From: Ustilago trichophora
Taxonomy: Eukaryota > Basidiomycota > Ustilaginomycetes > Ustilaginales > Ustilaginaceae
Reading direction: 5' to 3'
NCBI GenBank assembly: GCA_900323505.1
Contig: OOIN01000027.1
Coordinates: 434,001-498,000 of the forward strand
Length of the DNA: 64,000 nucleotides
In this document: one piece after another, positions 42,282 to 53,055 of the stretch
Position numbering within the stretch: position 1 is the first letter of the stretch
Layout of the letters: every line of letters starts with the position of its first letter
Notes under the pieces: generated by a model
Database searches by the model: none
Told to the model about the DNA's origin: nothing
What the model saw: only the letters and a program-made list of their open reading frames with translations
Translations under genes and position numbers: made by a program

Positions 42282-43343
42282 GATGCTTTGAATGAAACGA
42301 CAATTGCGGATTCTTTCTTTGAAATTGCTGAAGTGCTGCGAAATGGAGAGTTGCGAGACTGAAGATGCATCATTGTTCCAAGAAAGGCAGATCTAAAACA
42401 AGTGTGTGTGTGTATATAGAACGTCGAGGAGGAGAGCAACGTGGGCGAGTGCTCATGAGAAGAATTCGATGAAGTCCGACTCTGCAACCTACCTCTCCGA
42501 GCTGCAGGATCCCACCCGGTGGATTCGGCGGCTGTCGAACTTCATCCCATCCAGTTCTGTTTCGATCTCTACTAAAAAGGAAGGCAAGTTGACAGGTGCC
42601 GGAGTGAATGCACTGAATGTCCAAGATAAGGTGAACTTCCGTAGGCTTGCTTGTGCGAGTGGTGCTTTATCGACCTCGCATGGTGCTGTCCCAGACGAGC
42701 GTTCGAATCGCCTTGAAGCTCCTGCAGCCCGCAGCTGGGCCGTACAGGCTCGCCTTTCTTGTCATTGTGGGATTGGCTTCAGTTCGGACATGATCAAGGA
42801 AACCAAAAGACAGTATCTGTACCCTTGCTGCCTTGATGGCGCGCTTGAGCCCACATATGGGGTGCCTCATCCTCTCGCGATGTGACCAGGTCGATTAGTA
42901 CCAATGCACTGCAGACGGCGCGCTTCCTGCTTTTGCTTCCACTTCAGCCCACGCAAGCTTGCCAGATTTGTTTGAGTGGAGATTAGCGTAAAATTTTTAC
43001 TTGGTGCCTTTCAGCGCTTCGATTCAAGACATAGTCAAAAGCAAAGAAGAATGAATCTGAAATTGCGATGTTCCCAAGCTCCAGTCTAGAAGGACTTGGC
43101 TTGGAAGATTGTGGTGTCTAAGTGGAATGGCGACATCGACGAGAGGTAAAGATGCGGCTGGATGAAAAAGATTTGAAACGGGGGCTTGCGATGGGACAAT
43201 AGAACTAGATGAAATGGCGTACAATGGTATCAATGCGAGACGAGATGGCCCGCCGGATCGATAGATGAAAAGCTGGCTTGTAGCAAACAAGCCGAAGCCA
43301 CCGCCCCTGAGTATCCGCCGTGCTACAGCAGGTGCTTGACATA
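42282..43343. other. 1.1 kb gap between A14 and A15
   Basis: Holds the A14 promoter with TATATA (42413-42418) next to a short GT repeat. Overlapping ORFs on both strands (plus 42406-42885, minus 43024-43290) have no signal peptide or family motif. The size would allow a fully decayed unit, but I see no recognisable remnant. Confidence 0.5.
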
Positions 43344-43895
43344 CTAGAAAAACAAGGCGCCGTGCTTGGAGACCAACTGCGAAGGGGTCTCTCTCGCCTC
43401 CGATACCAATCTGTCCCAGAAGCTCATACTTCCACTCGCTCCAGCCGGTAGTTGTTCTTGGGCGAAGCCCATCGGGATGATTTTGCCACGTTGATGAACG
43501 TTCAGCATGACGATGCCTTTTTCTGTGCGTTGCTGTCCTTCTCTGTGCATCAATGCCGGAGAGACGTACAGAGTGTAGCCACGTCCTTCGTCGACTTTCA
43601 AGTAGCGAGAGTCGCTGTGCTGAAGATGATCGAAGACGTTTTGAAGATCTCTATGTTTGTCGTAGCTGTAAGCAGGAGAGAGGCTGTATCTCGGCAATCG
43701 CAGAGTCCTCTCGATGAGAGCGGTGGTGTCTCGTGTTAGCTGTGCAGATCTGTCGTTGACCTGGGAAGGATGGTGCACTGGCACGTATGAGCTGCCGAGG
43801 ACGACACCAATCTCAGGCGGACGGGGGGGCGCAGCTTGACAGGCCAGGATCCAAAGGAAGAGGACTGAGAAGTAAAGAAGATAACTTCGGGTCAT
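43344..43895 (-). CDS. Secreted effector candidate A15
   Basis: 183 aa from the ATG at 43893-43895; a longer frame adds a His/Pro/Ser leader that is promoter sequence. Signal peptide at about 1-21 (MTRSYLLYFSVLFLWILACQA). Core: LRLPRYSLSPAYSYDKHRDLQNVFDHLQHSDSRYLKV, TLYVSPALM, KGIVMLNVHQRGKIIPMGFAQEQL and FWDRLVSEARET, ending KHGALFF. No mature cysteine. GGGTATAAG lies 94 bp upstream (43989-43997). Confidence 0.9.
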   Translation of the reverse strand: MTRSYLLYFSVLFLWILACQAAPPRPPEIGVVLGSSYVPVHHPSQVNDRSAQLTRDTTALIERTLRLPRYSLSPAYSYDKHRDLQNVFDHLQHSDSRYLKVDEGRGYTLYVSPALMHREGQQRTEKGIVMLNVHQRGKIIPMGFAQEQLPAGASGSMSFWDRLVSEARETPSQLVSKHGALFF

Positions 43896-45309
43896 TTTGC
43901 TGGCTGGGAAGGATGGAAGACTTGCTTGGCTGTGTGGCGGAGTATGTGTATGGAAAGAGATGGGCAAGGTAAGCGAAACAACCGGCCACTTATACCCATG
44001 GCGAAAGTTGCTTCAGGGAGCCTGACGGCCTCGTGCCCAACAGCAAGACAGGGGCAGTTGCATCGCCAACGAGGGCCTCCAGACTTGAATTCTCCTTCTC
44101 ACATGCTAGGCGGAGGCTTGGGCCTTCGGAAGCATCTGAGCAATTGATGGCTCACTTCAAATACCCATACCGAAACAATGAAAGCGGGACCCGACGCAAT
44201 TGGATGGGCGATTTCGTCCCACGTTGCTCATTACTGTAGCGCTATTCTCACCCAACCCCGAGCCTGACATGCAGAGACTGGCGGGACATGCTCGGTTGCT
44301 CGGTTCGTTGCATGGTTGTTGGTTCCACCCTGAGAAGAGCTGTCACTGCTGCAACCTACCGGCATCGGAAAACATCGTTGTGTAGGAGCTGCAAACTCTG
44401 GCAATGAGGTGGCTGCTGTCACCGTGTCACCGTTCAGGCGACCCTCATCACTGTGCAGTTGCTTCCCAACCTCCTGCAGCGGATCAAGCGGTTTCTGTTC
44501 GTACCCATGTTGTCCAGCGCAGAATTGTTGGACAGGCCGAATGCTTGCAGCCAGCACAGGTTCATCCTTCGGTGTCGCTTCAAACCAAAAGGCTGTTGCT
44601 CGACAATAAAGCTGTGGGGGCTCCCAAACAATAGACGGTAAGTGCATGCTAACCGACAGAAATGCTCCGCGACAGCACGGCTGTTAGTTCATCACTGTAG
44701 TGGCCCACCCACAGCCGCGTTCTGTGGGAGAGATTGGTGTCCGCTGCTGCGGCGTGAGATGGCCAAAGGTTGGTACTTGCCTCCAAAGATGGTCTTCGGA
44801 GCGAGAAAGCTGTTCACACACCAACTCTCGTGTCAAGCCTTCAAAACGGATCCTCACGCCTCTGTCTTAGGCGTGCTTCACTCTCGAGGCAAATGAGAAT
44901 CCTGTAGATGCTAACTGGAGTAGGTCATAGCTCCGTATTTGGCTGAGAAAGCTCAGTGCTGGTGCAGCCTCAAAGATGTGAGGACATTTCTCAAAGAACT
45001 TGCCCAAGCGATGTGCTTCAGGCATCAATTGACACACATGTAGCGAGTCCGACAAAAGGTTGATACAGTGAGGACACCAATATCACAGAAATTGGTATCG
45101 ATAGCATTCTGTATTCGCGGGGTTTTGCAACGCTACCAATGCATAGAGATTAGAGCAGTGCCGATGATTGTAGACTGATCGATGGAAGAGATTCACGGCT
45201 TCTATACAACAGCAAGGCTGTACAGATACGTCGACGGCTGAAGTCGTACAAAGAGGTATCAACAACCATTGGTGAAGCACCGGGCGAGTGATCTTTTTAT
45301 GACCTTTAT
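43896..45309. other. 1.4 kb gap between A15 and A16
   Basis: Contains the A15 TATA element at 43989-43997 and otherwise only short overlapping ORFs on both strands. I looked for the PxGHLxP, YASP and FWxxL signatures on the minus strand and did not find them. It is large enough for one lost unit. Confidence 0.5.
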
Positions 45310-45930
45310 CTAAAGCGGTCGCAAGCGAAGTGGAACGCCAAGCTCTCTGGACAGCTTCCGCGCCGACGTGGTCGTGACCTGCACAAGGTTTTTCCACAGG
45401 TCGTCTTCAATGGCTCGATAAGGTGATTCCGTAGCGCCTGCATAGCCCATAGGTTGAACGTCTCCATCTTCGAAGATCTTCAAAAGGACCAGAGTTGGTT
45501 CCTTGTCATATGGTCCCGGCTTGCGCAAGTATGCCGGCGAGGCAAACATGCTCCAGGGTCTTTCGTCGGGGTCAGAGGTGTACAGCTTATGAAATCGAGA
45601 ATTGGTTCTTGTCAGGTGTGCTTGAATCGCCTCTCGCTGGCTGGGTTGGTAGCCATAGACCGGTTTAAAATGACCCTTCGAGAGTAGGAAGCCTTCTTCA
45701 ATCTCATTGATGGTTGAACTCGCCCGCATGGCTGCAGGGTTGTTGTATGCGTCGCGGGATCTTGCTTCTGGAGTCGAAGAATCGTGTACAAAGTCGAGCT
45801 GAGGGACGTGGTCGGCAGGAATGAGATTCCGAGCTTTAGGGCTGAACAACATAGGTAGACGCAGATTGTCATGCTTTGGAGCCAGACTCGCCGATATGAG
45901 TATGAGTATGATGATCAGAGAAGGGAACAT
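45310..45930 (-). CDS. Secreted effector candidate A16
   Basis: 206 aa, signal peptide at about 1-17 (MFPSLIIILILISASLA). It has a longer mature N-terminus than most members (MLFSPKARNLIPADHVPQLDF and a Ser/Ala-rich helix). The core follows: FLLSKGHFKPVYGYQPSQREAIQAHL, NSRFHKLY, WSMFASPAYLRKPG, LVLLKIFEDGDVQPMGYAGA and LWKNLVQVTTTSA, ending PLRLRPL. No mature cysteine. It is paired with adjacent A17, with which it shares the long N-terminus, YQPSQ and the Arg-rich end. A TATAAAG element is at 45989-45998. Confidence 0.9.
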   Translation of the reverse strand: MFPSLIIILILISASLAPKHDNLRLPMLFSPKARNLIPADHVPQLDFVHDSSTPEARSRDAYNNPAAMRASSTINEIEEGFLLSKGHFKPVYGYQPSQREAIQAHLTRTNSRFHKLYTSDPDERPWSMFASPAYLRKPGPYDKEPTLVLLKIFEDGDVQPMGYAGATESPYRAIEDDLWKNLVQVTTTSARKLSRELGVPLRLRPL

Positions 45931-45988
45931 ATTGGTGCAAAGGACGCAAAGTGTGTCGAGATGGAGAGCTCCGATGAATGATCTTGTC

Positions 45989-45998
45989 CTTTATAGCC
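45989..45998 (-). promoter_or_regulatory. TATA element of effector A16
   Basis: GGCTATAAAG on the coding strand, about 60 bp upstream of the A16 ATG. Confidence 0.6.
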
Positions 45999-46410
45999 CA
46001 GTAGTAGATTATGCGGCTGAATTGCCAAGACGCATTTCATCTTGTTACATTCCCACACTTCCGAGGCCCAGATCCCACCATGGCTCCCTGCGTGCGCCAG
46101 CAGCTCTCGTCTCTTCATTTGAATCGCACGCCATGCATGGAGGCGCAATGATGTTGAGGTCTAGACCTATTAGGGCTTGGTCGCCATTGTAATTCCGCTC
46201 GCCGTGAAGGGGCTGGTCGAGCGTGTAGTGTGACGGGAAGAGGCGGTTCAGGTTGGGAAGTGCTACAATTGCTAAGCTGAAGGTAACAAAAGCTGAGAAA
46301 GATGCTTTCACAGACGAGGGGAAAACCCCAAAAGGTCAGAATGAAGTAGGTGAATATGGCAGGCTCTGCTGACCGAAACGCACTGTCTCCCTTTTGCATG
46401 AGCTGCACCC

Positions 46411-47031
46411 CTAAAGCGATCGAAAGCGGAGTGGAGTGCCATAGCTGTCTGAAAGCCTCTGCCATGTAAGACTTGAAGGAAATTGCGCTAATCTTTCCCA
46501 AAAATTTCGACCGGCATGTGGCCACGGATTTCCCTCAGTGCCGGTGAAACCAATAGGCTGCACTTCACCATCGTCAAAAACTTTTAACACGATTAAGGCT
46601 GGCGATCGATTATGGAAGTATGAGTGTAAGTAGACGGGCGAGCCATATAAGGTCCAGCCTTGGCGGGGTGGTCCGTGTCGGAACAGAATATGCATTTGCG
46701 AATCTGGCCTGCCGAGGTATTCTTGGATCGCCCTTTGCTGGCTGGGCTGGTAGGCATAGGTTGGGAATAGATGTCCTTGCGGAAGCTGAAAGCCACGTTC
46801 AATTTGGGCATTTGCTTGGAGTGCTAGGGAGGCTGCCTGGTAGTTACGTGCGTTTGAAGCGTGGGCCTCCAGAGTTGAGCGATCGAAGTGGAGGACGAGC
46901 CGAGGGAGATTGTAGGGTTGAAGAAGCTCTCCAGCATTAGGGTGAAAAATTGCAGGTAGTACGGGCAAATTTTCATGGCTCGCAACGAGCCATGGCAATA
47001 TGAAGGCAAGAAGGAAGATATGGCAGAGCAT
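46411..47031 (-). CDS. Secreted effector candidate A17
   Basis: 206 aa from the ATG at 47029-47031; the frame runs 40 codons further upstream but the signal peptide (MLCHIFLLAFILPWLVAS) begins here. The mature part opens with AIFHPNAGELLQPYNLPRL, as in A16. The core is FQLPQGHLFPTYAYQPSQQRAIQEYLGRPDSQMHILF, WTLYGSPVYL, LIVLKVFDDGEVQPIGFTG and FWERLAQFPSSLT, ending PLRFRSL. No mature cysteine. It is the tandem partner of A16, with same length, same order and similar 3' flanks. The motif spacing here is a good template for the broken A20. Confidence 0.9.
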   Translation of the reverse strand: MLCHIFLLAFILPWLVASHENLPVLPAIFHPNAGELLQPYNLPRLVLHFDRSTLEAHASNARNYQAASLALQANAQIERGFQLPQGHLFPTYAYQPSQQRAIQEYLGRPDSQMHILFRHGPPRQGWTLYGSPVYLHSYFHNRSPALIVLKVFDDGEVQPIGFTGTEGNPWPHAGRNFWERLAQFPSSLTWQRLSDSYGTPLRFRSL

Positions 47032-47513
47032 TTTGCTGAGCTGGTCTTTCCGAACGTCGGATTTGAATATGGATGGAGAGCTAAAGAGAAGGTTGTTACT
47101 GTATTGTCTCCGACGAACAATCTTCTCCCCCACGAGACCCTCGGGGCCCACTACGCCATCGAATCCCAGGCAAGTCCCACCGGTTCATTTAAAGGCTCGC
47201 AGAATTTGAGTAATAAGCTTCCCACACTGCAGCGTCCCACTTGGGCTCGTAGCAACGAAGGCAGCAGCCGTGGACTTGCATGTCGAGCTCCGAGATTCGG
47301 AAATCACTGCTTGCTTCGTGCGTACATGTGCTACCTCTTTACAGTATCATATTCAAATCAAGGACAAGGTGCAGATACGAAACCATGGGTGGCTGTCCGG
47401 TAAGCTGCTTCAACCATCCTTGCCAAGCTCCTCTTTATTCAGACTTTTCACCGCTCCGCCTCTCCTCTCTTTCTCATTGGACTCACCCTGCTACAGGGAC
47501 GACCGAGCGCAGA

Positions 47514-48092
47514 TCACGGATTAACGACATGCACCTCGCCATACCTCTGTCGAAGAGTGTTCCAAGTAGTCCTGGCAGTGTCGTCAATGGCAGTGAAGAG
47601 ATTCACCTCATGTCCCTCCGGAATACCTGGTGCCACCCTGACGAATCCGACAGGTAGGATTTGTCCATTGTGATAAACCCGGAAGAGCAGCAGGGAGCTG
47701 TGCATATCGGGGCTGTCCACGTCGTAGGTCGCAATTGGTGAGGCATAGATAGTGTAATCACGACTCAATTCGTCTGACACGGGCTGGAATCGCGTGTGTA
47801 GGCTTTGAAGGTGTTCGGCTACAGTCTCCCGCTGTTCAGAACGATAAGGCCAGGCTGGCCAGAGGGTTCTACGAGGAAGATCCAAATACTCTTCGAGATG
47901 GACAAGGGTCTGATCAAGCTGTATTCGGGCAAGCCGAGCAGCTCTAGCCGCCCGTATAGTAGCCCTAGCAGCTGCATTTGGTGGGCGAAAGGGTCGAGGC
48001 TCCTCCTGCCTGGCAGTGCAATGATTCACGACCAGAAGGAAAGAGGCGATTAGTAGAAGAACGTAAAGACGCTTCTGAAGCATGAACACCAT
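47514..48092 (-). CDS. Secreted effector candidate A18
   Basis: 192 aa from the ATG at 48090-48092 (a second ATG lies three codons in). Signal peptide at about 1-27 (LYVLLLIASFLLVVNHCTA). The mature N-terminus is an Ala/Arg-rich helix (AARATIRAARAARLARIQLD), unlike its neighbours. Core: LDLPRRTLWPAWPYRSEQRETVAEHLQSLHTRFQPV, TIYASPIATYD, SLLLFRVYHNGQILPVGFVRV, then a degenerate helix. No mature cysteine. A GGGATAAAAG element lies about 85 bp upstream at the 48176-48185 boundary. Flanks of about 0.5 kb on each side hold no other gene. Confidence 0.9.
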   Translation of the reverse strand: MVFMLQKRLYVLLLIASFLLVVNHCTARQEEPRPFRPPNAAARATIRAARAARLARIQLDQTLVHLEEYLDLPRRTLWPAWPYRSEQRETVAEHLQSLHTRFQPVSDELSRDYTIYASPIATYDVDSPDMHSSLLLFRVYHNGQILPVGFVRVAPGIPEGHEVNLFTAIDDTARTTWNTLRQRYGEVHVVNP

Positions 48093-48750
48093 GTTGCAGG
48101 ATGCTTGTTGACCAAAGCTGAAGGAAGGGTAGAGGAGAGGAGGCAAGCATTACCATTGTGGCTGAGTTTCGCTTGCCTTTTATCCCCCAAGCGCAGTGGC
48201 TTGTGAGGCAGAGCCAGTTCATGTCAGGGTTCGGAGCGGATCGCAGCTAGGGGCAGGTTCATTGTTTAGACCAAAAGCACGCTTGTGCGCTGGATTGTAT
48301 GCCAAGCAAAAAAGGCTTGCGCCGAGCTGATATAGGGGATGGATTGTGACGGAACCAAGGACGGAAGTATCATGGAAACTTCCCACGCGATCAGATTTCT
48401 GTGAAGCAGCATACGTGGAATGGCTTAGACTGCTGTACCCCTATGCGAAGCTGCGGCAAGGAGGCGATCGATTCTTCTCATTGCTAATGGGGCTGTTTGG
48501 AGCCTCTTCTCACACGTCAGCCAAATTGACACGCTTGATGGTACCTGTTCAGGGCTGAGTCGGCGGTGAGAAGACAGGTTTCATTACTGACTAATAGCCC
48601 AGGAAATGGCAGCTGAAGTGCCCTTAGCTTTTGCCGCCTTGGATGTCTGTCGTTGACTTGACTCACTGGAAGCCGGACATCACCTCGCCTATCGCAGCTT
48701 TGTTCCCTTAGAATCTCTCGTATGGGGCTGCTTGTGACGATCACAGAGGT
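48093..48750. other. A18 promoter and A19 3' flank
   Basis: 0.66 kb. It holds the GGGATAAAAG element of A18 at 48176-48185 and no supported ORF. Confidence 0.5.
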
Positions 48751-49317
48751 CTAAATGGGTTCGAGCCGAACGTTTTTGTTGTAGACATGTCGAAGAGCGT
48801 CCAGAGCCCAATGCGAATCACGTTCCACCATTTCCATCAAGCTTTGATTATGATTGAGAATTTTGCTGTTTCTGGCACGGGCAAAACCCATAGGCACCAA
48901 TGCCCCATCGCTAAAAAGTCTGAAGAATGAGAAGATTTTTTCCAATTCAACAGTGCCATCAGGCTGGAATGCGTTGTCGTTGCCACCACGACGTCATCTC
49001 CCCTTGGAAGGAAGGAAAAAAAAGAGAGTACCCGGAATATGTATCAGTTGGTTTAGAAAGTCGTAATGTATGCTGGCGTCGAAACGGAAGTGACTGAAGA
49101 AATAGTCGTCCGGGAGTCTGTATTCCTCTCTGACGTGGTCAAGTGTGGCGAGAGTTCTTTCTTCGTTTCGAGTTTCTTCCTCCGCCCATCGGGCATCATC
49201 TGCTAAGGAGGTCTCCTCAACATGAAGGTGAGGTGGACGCGTTGGCAGGTCAGCTTGGCAGAGTGAAGCCAGCAGAGGCGCGAGAAGGAGGATATACAGA
49301 TAATGAAGCTTAATCAT
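48751..49317 (-). pseudogene. Effector A19, interrupted by an in-frame TGA
   Basis: The ATG at 49315-49317 begins a signal peptide (MIKLHYLYILLLAPLLASLC). The frame encodes VREEYRLPDDYFFSHFRFD, a form of the LPxGHLxPxYxY motif, then meets TGA at 48994-48996 after 107 codons. The same frame reopens at once and keeps the C-terminal half of family A: VELEKIFSFFRLFSDGALVPMGFARA and a terminal helix, to the stop at 48751. Splicing from GTACTC to the nearest suitable CAG gives a new stop, so an intron does not rescue it. A nonsense mutation is the simplest reading. Confidence 0.72.
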
Positions 49318-49774
49318 CTGATGGATAGCAAAGCTCATGTCAGTGGAGGGAAAGTGTAGGTGTGATACCCGATCGATGAAGAGAGACAAGAGGAACCGCG
49401 GCCAAGGGCTCTCACGACCAATCTAGCAAAGAATATGCCTCATATCTGGCAAAACAATGGCCATGCTTTCGGTCTTGGTGAAGCACATGCTAGTCTTGGT
49501 GGGATGCTCCCACGAAAGCAACAACAAGTGCGGGAAGGCTGCAAAGGTAATGTGATTAAGATTCGCACTTGACGTGTGAGGTTGCATGGTGAGATTTGTG
49601 CATGACCGCGTCTACATCGAAGGCTGCATGTGACTTTTCTCGTGTATGAAAGCCTCGCCCCTTGGCTCATCGGCTGTCAAAATATGATTAAAGTGGGGAC
49701 AAATTCACCGAGGCAGATCGGTCTTCTGAAGCTACGTCGACATCTTCCTACCTTTCTTGTAGAGTATCCGAAGC

Positions 49775-50326
49775 CTATGGATTCACAAGGCGCAGGTTTT
49801 CGTGGAACCTCTGCAGGTCTCTCCACGTAAAGCTGGTTTGCCGTGAGACGAACTGAAAGAAGTTCACGCCATACCGTGGTAGAATCGCTTCGATTGCTCC
49901 AGTGTAAACTATCGGCTTGGCCTCTCCATTGTGCGTGACCAAGAGTAGTAAGAAGGACCTTTGCGGGGATTCTCCTGCCATTCTGACTGCCCAGAGCGGC
50001 GAAACGAAGATGGATCCCGTGGGGTGCCCTATCAGACGAGTAAATGTAGTCCAAGAACTGTGAACATGGTGAGAAATTAAACCTTACTGACCAGGGTAGT
50101 ATGGGTAAACGCGGTTGAAGTAACCATTAGGTATACCGTACATGTGTTGCAGAGCGCGGATGACGGCGTGAGTGTTCTGGGTGGCAACGGTCTCTTGGAT
50201 GTTTGAAGAAATATCAAATGTGAGTCGATACACCCCTGGAGGAGGATACGACGGTGACGTCGATCGACAAGAGTCAATCAGAAGGACAGCTAGGACAAGC
50301 AGTGAGTAGTAACGAAGAGCAATCAT
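49775..50326 (-). pseudogene. Effector A20, interrupted by an in-frame TAA
   Basis: The ATG at 50324-50326 opens a signal peptide (IALRYYSLLVLAVLLIDSC). The frame reads YGIPNGYFNRVYPYYPGQ and then TAA (50084-50086). It continues open with ISHHVHSSWTTF, SIFVSPLW, FLLLLVTHNGEAKPIVYTG and FFQFVSRQTSFTW to the stop at 49775. Aligned with A17, the TAA falls without any gap on a Gln/Arg position, so a single-base nonsense change is likely. The TAA also lies in a 30-nt stretch from GTAAGG to TTCACAG whose removal would keep the frame, but that is shorter than known fungal introns. Confidence 0.68.
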
Positions 50327-51895
50327 GCTGAACAGGAGTGTCAAAGTGATTCTGGAATGACATCAGGCTGTATCAGAGGATCGAACTACAAGCGACATTT
50401 GCAGGGGTCACGCAACTCTGCTTGATATACGACTATTCGCATCGCACGACATTCGCCTGTGTTCTTGGGGTGAACGCTCCTCCGTGTACGAAAATTACCG
50501 TCCCTTGGAAGGTTTCCGTGATGAAAGTGGCGGAATCCATCCCGAAGCCGACATGGTCTCATGCGAAGATTGTAAGGCAGGCAAGCCACTTCGTGCAAAT
50601 CCAACTGCATTACTCTTTCAGGTTTCGTTCCATCCGGAAGCTGGCACTTGAAAGGCTCTACCGCAGTTGGTCGTCGAGACACAGCGATCTGAGGATTTCA
50701 GGCAGCACTTCACCTGTTCCTTAACCCCCAAAAGAGCCATGTCTAGAAAGATTTTTGAGAAAGGGAGGATGTCCTTCGCAAGTGATTAGTGAGGTGAGCC
50801 CGTGGCTCGTAGGCGACTTCTTCAGATATCACGCCTGAGTCAGGCGTGTTCGCGGACGAGGACATTCGGTCAAATCCGTCCAATGCAGCTTATGAATTTC
50901 CAAAGGGTGTATCAAAACTGACATCGAGCCTCTGTCGCCACTCGCTCATCTCGTTGCCGGGATAGGAAGAGCGACGCTAACTAGCAGCCACGTCGGTGTC
51001 GTTCCCGTATTTCTCACGAACAGAAAAGCTGTTCTTGGTCAGTGTTTCGTCTTCTATGAAGAAAAAAAAGGGCTCACTTCCGCGTGTGACACGATGTTTG
51101 TCACTTTCGCCGTCGGATTGCAGCTCGTGCGACAGGGCGAGAGCGCCTGGGCGAGCAGAGCTCACCCTTCCACGTCGCCCACGTCATTATGCCACTAAGT
51201 TATTTGTCTTATGATTCTTCTTTACTACCATCAACTCTTTACCTTCGCTAGGCCTTGCCTAGTGATCTTAGTTTCTTTTTCCCACCCTGTACTCCCTCCC
51301 TTTCTTGTCGCTCGCCCTCTGCGCTCGACCAGCCCCTCTACGGCGGGCTGGGAGCCTCATCGAGCTTCAGGCCTCACTGCTCTAGCCGTAATCACAGTTC
51401 TTCCAATATGTCGAGGAGCGATGCTCAGCCGGGACGCTCATAACGATCTGGTACCGTGGGAATGAGAATCATGGCTGTCTAATTTGCACCTTGTCGTGAG
51501 AACGAAGCAAATGAAAAATTCGTTGGCCTTGCTGCGGTTATTGAGCGAGCCGATGGTCTCTAACAGGAAACTTAGCGGAGTGACGTTCTCCGATGGCCTC
51601 CTTCCCGACCCTTAGGTGGATCACGCGGGACGACACCGTTTCGCCCTGTCTTACATTCGTGAACGGGACTTCTTTCTTCTCGTATGTAATGAACGGGCTT
51701 TTACGACGCTTGGCGGACGAGCTTCATTCTCTGTGCTTCAACTAGAATAGCCATGCTGAATGGAAACTGATCGCATAAGCAGCCGGAGGGGCGTACACAG
51801 CTGTCAATGTCGCGCTTCTGACAGATATATGCCTCATTGACATTTGAGAAACACGTTGAACATCGCCAGATCATAGATATTGAGAAGTTTGACAG
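50327..51895. other. 1.6 kb gap between A20 and A21
   Basis: The largest gap in the effector array. ORFs on both strands near 50386-50724 and 51211-51465 lack signal peptides, family motifs and codon bias. It may be the site of one or more lost units or an unrecognised RNA; the sequence shows nothing definite. Confidence 0.5.
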
Positions 51896-52447
51896 CTAGT
51901 TGATCACAGGTGTGACAATACGATGGATCTCAAATCTCCTATACAGCTCCGCCTGCGTTGTTCTCGCAGCTCTTCCGAGCGTTTCCCAGAACTCTCGTGA
52001 GTGACCCTCTGGAATACCGTCCTTGACAACCGCATATCCAAGTGGTGTTATGACTCCACCTCTCCATACTTGCAAGAAAAGCAAGCTCTTGTCCCACACC
52101 TGCGAACCTGGTCGTCGAACAGTCCAAGGGGAAAGTACGAAAGTCCATGGACTACTGTTCCGCCTCAGAACTATATACCGGGAATCGGGCGAACGAATAT
52201 GCCTAGTCAAAGCTTGGAACTGATCATCGGCATAGCCGTAGACCGGAGAGAGATGATAGGGTGGAAGAGAAAAGAGGCGCTCGGTGAAATCAGCAGCGGC
52301 GTGCGCTTGGCTTGTCGCTGTCATGGCCAGGTGTAGATCTGTGCCTCTGAAGAAGGTGCCGCCCACAAGTCCCGGGCGGGCAGCTTGTGCGAGAAAGATC
52401 GCGACAGACGAATACAGCAGGAAAAGGGGAACGAGATATTTCGTCAT
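51896..52447 (-). CDS. Secreted effector candidate A21
   Basis: 183 aa from the ATG at 52445-52447; an upstream in-frame extension adds a polar leader only. Signal peptide at about 1-22 (MTKYLVPLFLLYSSVAIFLAQA). Core: FSLPPYHLSPVYGYADDQFQALTRHIRSPDSRYIVL, FVLSPWTVRRPG, SLLFLQVWRGGVITPLGYAVV and FWETLGRAARTTQAELYRRF. No mature cysteine. TATATAAA lies 67 bp upstream. It is the last family A member before family B begins. Confidence 0.9.
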   Translation of the reverse strand: MTKYLVPLFLLYSSVAIFLAQAARPGLVGGTFFRGTDLHLAMTATSQAHAAADFTERLFSLPPYHLSPVYGYADDQFQALTRHIRSPDSRYIVLRRNSSPWTFVLSPWTVRRPGSQVWDKSLLFLQVWRGGVITPLGYAVVKDGIPEGHSREFWETLGRAARTTQAELYRRFEIHRIVTPVIN

Positions 52448-52513
52448 GTTGGAAGTTTGGGTGTTGCAAGGCGGAAGAATGATCACGACAACGATGGTTC
52501 CTTCTGAGCTTCA

Positions 52514-52521
52514 TTTATATA
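52514..52521 (-). promoter_or_regulatory. TATA element of effector A21
   Basis: TATATAAA on the coding strand, 67 bp upstream of the A21 ATG. Confidence 0.65.
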
Positions 52522-53055
52522 GCTCTATCCCATGCCCACTGCGTACCGTAGGGATACACGAAGTCCAGCGACACTGCTTCGGGAATGCGATCTGTTATCC
52601 TGTTCGGAAGAGCTTCCCTTCTTTCCGTTAAGAGCTACCCTTGCTTAGTGTTCACAGGGATTCTTCCCCGCTGATTACGCGAAAAAAAGAGCTACAGTAG
52701 CCGATCGTCGGTTGATATAGTCGTGCTTGGGAGCTTGAGCTTATGACAGTACAGCTGATGGGAAGCTGGTCAGAGTGTTGGACTACTCGACCTCCGATGT
52801 TGGGTCAAACTGGAGGACTCGAACATCCATGGAGTCTCTATCGAATCACCTCGCTTGCATGTTGCTCACAGCGCAGGCCGTCAACTGCGGACGGTCGTGC
52901 GCCTCGCCAAGGTACAGTCGCTGTGAAAGAATGAAGTCTCACACAGGGTCTGTGATTGTGAAAGTTGTCGAAGATACAGTGTAGAGCACGTATGAAAATA
53001 GCACCTCCAATCGAGCAGAGGAGGAACTCTAGGGCTTCGTGAAAGGTGCGGCTGT

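Noticed and set aside
42406..42885. Plus-strand ORF of 159 codons
   Set aside because: Non-family, no signal peptide, overlaps the A14 promoter.
48751..48945. Separate short gene at the end of A19
   Set aside because: Same frame as the upstream half and starts at a non-ATG codon; it is the C-terminal half of the interrupted A19.
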